46,013 nucleotides of DNA from a virus. Below are positions 43,663 through 46,013 of the stretch, piece by piece. Numbering within the stretch: position 1 is the first letter of the stretch; each line of letters begins with the position of its first letter. Location of the stretch: the IMG/VR virus record IMGVR_UViG_3300030104_007428, positions 1 to 46,013 of that record; one strand, written 5' to 3'. The position numbers and the translations under genes were made by a program. The notes below the pieces were generated by a model. The model was not told where the DNA came from. It worked only from the letters and a program-made list of their open reading frames with translations, and made no database searches.

Positions 43663-44964
43663 TTACTGTACTTTATCATAATATTCTTGAGGAATTGGAT
43701 ACCATGCTTTAGGGTTTTTTTCGCCCTTAAATGCTGTTGCTCTGAACATCCACTCAAAATGCCAAGGCTCTGCCCAGTCGCGGGACATTGGACCGCGAGC
43801 CCAATCTGGATTTAGCCAACCATATTTATAACTATTTTCTTTAAGCCACAGATGAGTAGAAGATTTAAACCATGTTTTTCCATTTTTATTATATTTTGGT
43901 TCTCCAGTTTCAAAATCTATCGCAACTCCCCAACCATGCTTTGAATTTCCAGGTCTAGCGGCTTTTTTGCCTTTTGTTATACCATCGCCTTTTATACTAA
44001 CTTGTTTCTCCCAAGATCTATTAATAGAAGAGTACGGCAAATCATGACCAAACTCAGCTTTAAAAGCCTCATTCATCTTTTTAAAGCTAGGTGCAGCATC
44101 AGCTAAAATTAAGTATTTTCTTGGTTTACCAATAGTGAAAGTTCTAGAAGCACCAGTTCCTGTATATGTTGCCAAACTGCATGTAACTTCTGAAAAAAAC
44201 TTTTCATCTAAAACACCATTATAAACTGTCTGTCCTTTAAACAACGAACGTGCATTACCTATGTATGTTCTTTTTGCAGGTTTGCTTGTAGAAGGTTGCC
44301 CATCGTGATAACCTGACCAAGAAAGTGTTTCGGGATCAGCTTCTGTACCGCTACTTTGGCCAAGTAATATTGCAGCTTTATTGAAAAAATGTTTTGGATT
44401 GGCACCAAGTTTGACAGCCGCAGCAAAAAATTCTTTATCAAGACCAACAGAGACAGGTGTGAAAGTAATATTTCTAACATGGCCGGAATCATCTGGGCCA
44501 TCTTCAATTGTACACATTACAATATCACCACAAGACAAGACTCCAGCGAGAGCATTTGCTGAAGGTTCGGATCTAGCATACGGGTGCGATCGCACTACTC
44601 CCAGCGAAGGGTGTTCAAAACCAATAGACAGCAGACTACCATCAGTGCCTGGGGTAACTTTGAAACCTTTACAAAACCATGGCTCTGGTTCAGAATAAAA
44701 CCATTGTGGTCTAATATATGCTTCATAGTAATTTGCAGGTTGTCCATCAGGTATATCTGTAACAGCAAAGCCGTTGCCCGCAGCGGAAATGACCTGTCTT
44801 TTTTGTATCTGCAAGATAGTTGCTGGAAATGGTCCTAAATCTTTTAAATTATTATTATAAGAGTCATCTACCATTCTTGCAAGATTCTGTTTATCTAAAG
44901 AATAGCTTGCTTCTTTGTTTGATCTTGCTTGTTGGTATGCTCTAAATCGGTTTTTTTTCGACAT
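43663..44964 (-). CDS. Baseplate hub/spike protein with C-terminal M15 peptidase (VanY-like)
   Basis: The N-terminal ~175 residues are beta-rich (GPFPATILQIQKRQV; SCGDIVMCTIEDGPDD) and suit the OB-fold hub of gp5-type spike proteins. Residues about 285-433 are a zinc D-Ala-D-Ala carboxypeptidase/endopeptidase of family M15: SKHGWGVAID has the SxHxxGxAxD zinc site (H343, D350). EPWHFEW supplies catalytic E399 and zinc ligand H402. In T4 the equivalent gp5 carries a lysozyme that locally digests peptidoglycan during tail contraction; here a peptidase seems to do this by cutting peptide cross-links. It is the only cell-wall hydrolase visible in the window. It abuts the 97-aa gene with no gap (TAA then ATG). 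Confidence 0.85.
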   Translation of the reverse strand: MSKKNRFRAYQQARSNKEASYSLDKQNLARMVDDSYNNNLKDLGPFPATILQIQKRQVISAAGNGFAVTDIPDGQPANYYEAYIRPQWFYSEPEPWFCKGFKVTPGTDGSLLSIGFEHPSLGVVRSHPYARSEPSANALAGVLSCGDIVMCTIEDGPDDSGHVRNITFTPVSVGLDKEFFAAAVKLGANPKHFFNKAAILLGQSSGTEADPETLSWSGYHDGQPSTSKPAKRTYIGNARSLFKGQTVYNGVLDEKFFSEVTCSLATYTGTGASRTFTIGKPRKYLILADAAPSFKKMNEAFKAEFGHDLPYSSINRSWEKQVSIKGDGITKGKKAARPGNSKHGWGVAIDFETGEPKYNKNGKTWFKSSTHLWLKENSYKYGWLNPDWARGPMSRDWAEPWHFEWMFRATAFKGEKNPKAWYPIPQEYYDKVQ

Positions 44965-45258
44965 TTAGCTGCTATCCTCTTCTTTAGAGATCATTTCATA
45001 AATGCCATCCATATCAGCAGCAGTAAGTCTATCTGATCCTTCTTTTTTCGCCATCAAGTTGGCAACTTTTACAAGTTGTTCGTTTGATCTTTGAAGAGTC
45101 TCAACATATTTTGATAAAGTGATACCTATCTCTCGATGACGAGACTCATCTTTCGCAAGCCACTTTATAGCATCATCAAGAAGTTCTTTTGTAACCTCTC
45201 GATCTTTTCTAATATTGTTAACTGCTTCTTCTAAATATGTATCTACTTTTTTGGCCAT
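44965..45258 (-). CDS. 97-aa charged helical protein, unknown
   Basis: The product (MAKKVDTYLEEAVNNIRKDR…) is nearly all amphipathic helix with heptad-like Leu/Ile and many charges, and ends SKEEDSS. It has no membrane segment or catalytic motif. It lies between the late sigma factor and the baseplate hub. Its leader carries AAAGGA followed by a perfect 14-nt palindrome (45263-45276) just before the ATG. It may be a chaperone or structural adaptor; the sequence does not decide. Confidence 0.75.
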   Translation of the reverse strand: MAKKVDTYLEEAVNNIRKDREVTKELLDDAIKWLAKDESRHREIGITLSKYVETLQRSNEQLVKVANLMAKKEGSDRLTAADMDGIYEMISKEEDSS

Positions 45259-45262
45259 AGTA

Positions 45263-45276
45263 AAACTAATTAGTTT
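45263..45276 (-). repeat. 14-nt perfect palindrome in the leader of the 97-aa gene
   Basis: AAACTAATTAGTTT is its own reverse complement. It lies between the AAAGGA ribosome-binding site and the start codon at 45258, immediately after the sigma-factor stop at 45280. It could be a protein-binding operator. As RNA it could form only a hairpin with an impossibly short loop unless two inner bases are unpaired. Confidence 0.5.
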
Positions 45277-45279
45277 CCT

Positions 45280-45966
45280 TTAAATTTTACCATTATCCCA
45301 ATCAGCCTTGAATAAGAAATATCGTTTTCGTAGTTTATTCAACTGAGAAACGATTTGTTTTGTATTGAGACCAGTAAGTTCTCTTAAATATAAGTACACA
45401 GCTTTTTTATTAAAAATTTCTATATCATCAACTGAATTAAGAATGGTTCTAACTGCATTATAAACCTTTCGTTCATTCTCTTTCATATCGTTGGTTTCCC
45501 AACATTCAATCTCAGACCACAAAGATTTCCAAAAATCTTTAAACTCTTGTTCCGCTGGGAAAGGATTGTATGTGATGATTTTCTCTTCATCTACTTGTTT
45601 CAAAGCATCTTCATAATCAACCTCACGTTTTGCTCGCTTGGTTGTTTGTTTTACTTTGTGAATAAACCAATTCTTTGTGATAACAGAGAAGTAAGAAAAT
45701 GCTTTGGATCCACGATTTGGATCATATTTTGAAAGTATAGTGGTTAACCATATCTTACACTCATCTCTTAATTCATCTATATTTGGAAGAGTTGTAAACT
45801 TATATGTATAAACAATCTTATCGACCATTTCATCAAATGCTGGTTGTATCCAGTCTACATATAATTTAGTTCTTATTACATTGTCACTTGTGCTGCAATA
45901 TTTAATTATCGCGTCTTCGTGAACCTGCGTAAAATACATTCTCTTCGTTGATTTGCGTCTCGCCAT
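45280..45966 (-). CDS. Late-transcription sigma factor, gp55-like
   Basis: The 228-aa protein has the compact sigma region-2-like core of T4 gp55. 'DELRDECKIWLTTILSKYDPN' is followed by 'RGSKAFSYFSVITKNWFIHK', where the aromatic FSYF…TKNWF stretch corresponds to the -10 recognition helix. A charged linker and a C-terminal helix-turn-helix-like part (LNTKQIVSQLNKLRKRYFL) complete it. gp55 replaces sigma70 on host RNA polymerase and reads the single TATAAATA-type late element with help of gp33 and the sliding clamp. The start at 45966 has an AGGAGA site nine nt upstream. The length is near T4 gp55 (185 aa). It is the first complete gene of the window and would activate the late genes downstream. 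Confidence 0.88.
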   Translation of the reverse strand: MARRKSTKRMYFTQVHEDAIIKYCSTSDNVIRTKLYVDWIQPAFDEMVDKIVYTYKFTTLPNIDELRDECKIWLTTILSKYDPNRGSKAFSYFSVITKNWFIHKVKQTTKRAKREVDYEDALKQVDEEKIITYNPFPAEQEFKDFWKSLWSEIECWETNDMKENERKVYNAVRTILNSVDDIEIFNKKAVYLYLRELTGLNTKQIVSQLNKLRKRYFLFKADWDNGKI

Positions 45967-46013
45967 CAGGCTGATCTCCTATTAAATCTTGATTTTCTTC
46001 TTCATATATTTCC
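45902..46013 (-). CDS. Possible C-terminus of an upstream gene (partial, uncertain)
   Basis: A frame enters at the right edge reading EIYEEENQDLIGDQPDGETQ and ends at TAA 45902-45904, overlapping the sigma-factor start by 65 nt. The acidic composition would suit a real C-terminus. Both other minus-strand frames, however, stop within the last 45 bases, so the upstream gene could equally end there with a more usual spacing. Undecidable from this window. Confidence 0.25.
   Translation of the reverse strand, partial: EIYEEENQDLIGDQPDGETQINEENVFYAGSRRRDN

Noticed and set aside
1-46013. tRNA genes, CRISPR arrays, insertion sequences, rho-independent terminators
   Set aside because: Gaps between genes are nearly all under 60 nt. 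I saw no cloverleaf, spaced repeats, transposase, or GC-rich hairpin followed by a T-run in any gap.

Overview
The window is a contiguous piece of a tailed-phage (Caudoviricetes, T4-like myovirus) genome. It is AT-rich, almost wholly coding, and every recognised gene lies on the minus strand, so transcription runs from the right edge to the left. T4-type hallmarks are a gp55-like late sigma factor, a gp5-like baseplate hub, gp25 and gp6 baseplate wedge proteins, a gp47/gp46-type Mre11-Rad50 nuclease, a DnaG-type primase, a gp17-like large terminase and a gp20-like portal. The clear Shine-Dalgarno sites and the TTGACA-N17-TATAAT promoters point to a host with ordinary sigma70 transcription, probably a Gram-negative (proteobacteria-like) bacterium. 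They argue against Bacteroidota. The exact host cannot be read from the sequence.

Layout in the direction of transcription. (1) 45966-44965: late sigma factor and a small helical protein. (2) 44964-33576: baseplate hub carrying an M15 peptidase, a 311-aa virion protein, a 2300-aa giant protein, gp25 and gp6. (3) 33576-13057: eleven kilobases plus of further tail, baseplate and adsorption proteins, including a 1891-aa protein with a LamG-like domain and at least two pairs of paralogues. (4) 13031-5376: a nucleic-acid and metabolism block, with a RuvC-like resolvase behind a consensus sigma70 promoter, two small proteins and a nucleotidyltransferase sharing an N-terminal leader, a primase, an ATP-type phosphoenolpyruvate carboxykinase, and a single-chain Mre11-Rad50 fusion. 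(5) 5339-2325: small membrane and coiled-coil proteins that look like a lysis module (holin-like, spanin-like), several short proteins sharing a second N-terminal leader, and a zinc-ribbon protein. (6) 2325-1: large terminase and portal, the portal cut by the window edge.

How the parts fit. The sigma factor would direct late transcription of the virion and lysis genes. An exact TATTTATT octamer lies 20-33 nt before four late-type genes and is a candidate late promoter element. Host-type promoters precede the resolvase, the primase and one envelope gene. Most genes overlap their neighbours by ATGA or TAATG, so translational coupling is likely. The most striking content is the complete carboxykinase gene locked between primase and recombination nuclease, the Mre11-Rad50 fusion, and two families of short shared N-terminal leaders ending in an (I/L/V)-x-E pattern. 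These leaders may be capsid-targeting or prohead-protease signals. There is no gene-free stretch longer than 300 bases, and I saw no tRNA, CRISPR array or insertion sequence.
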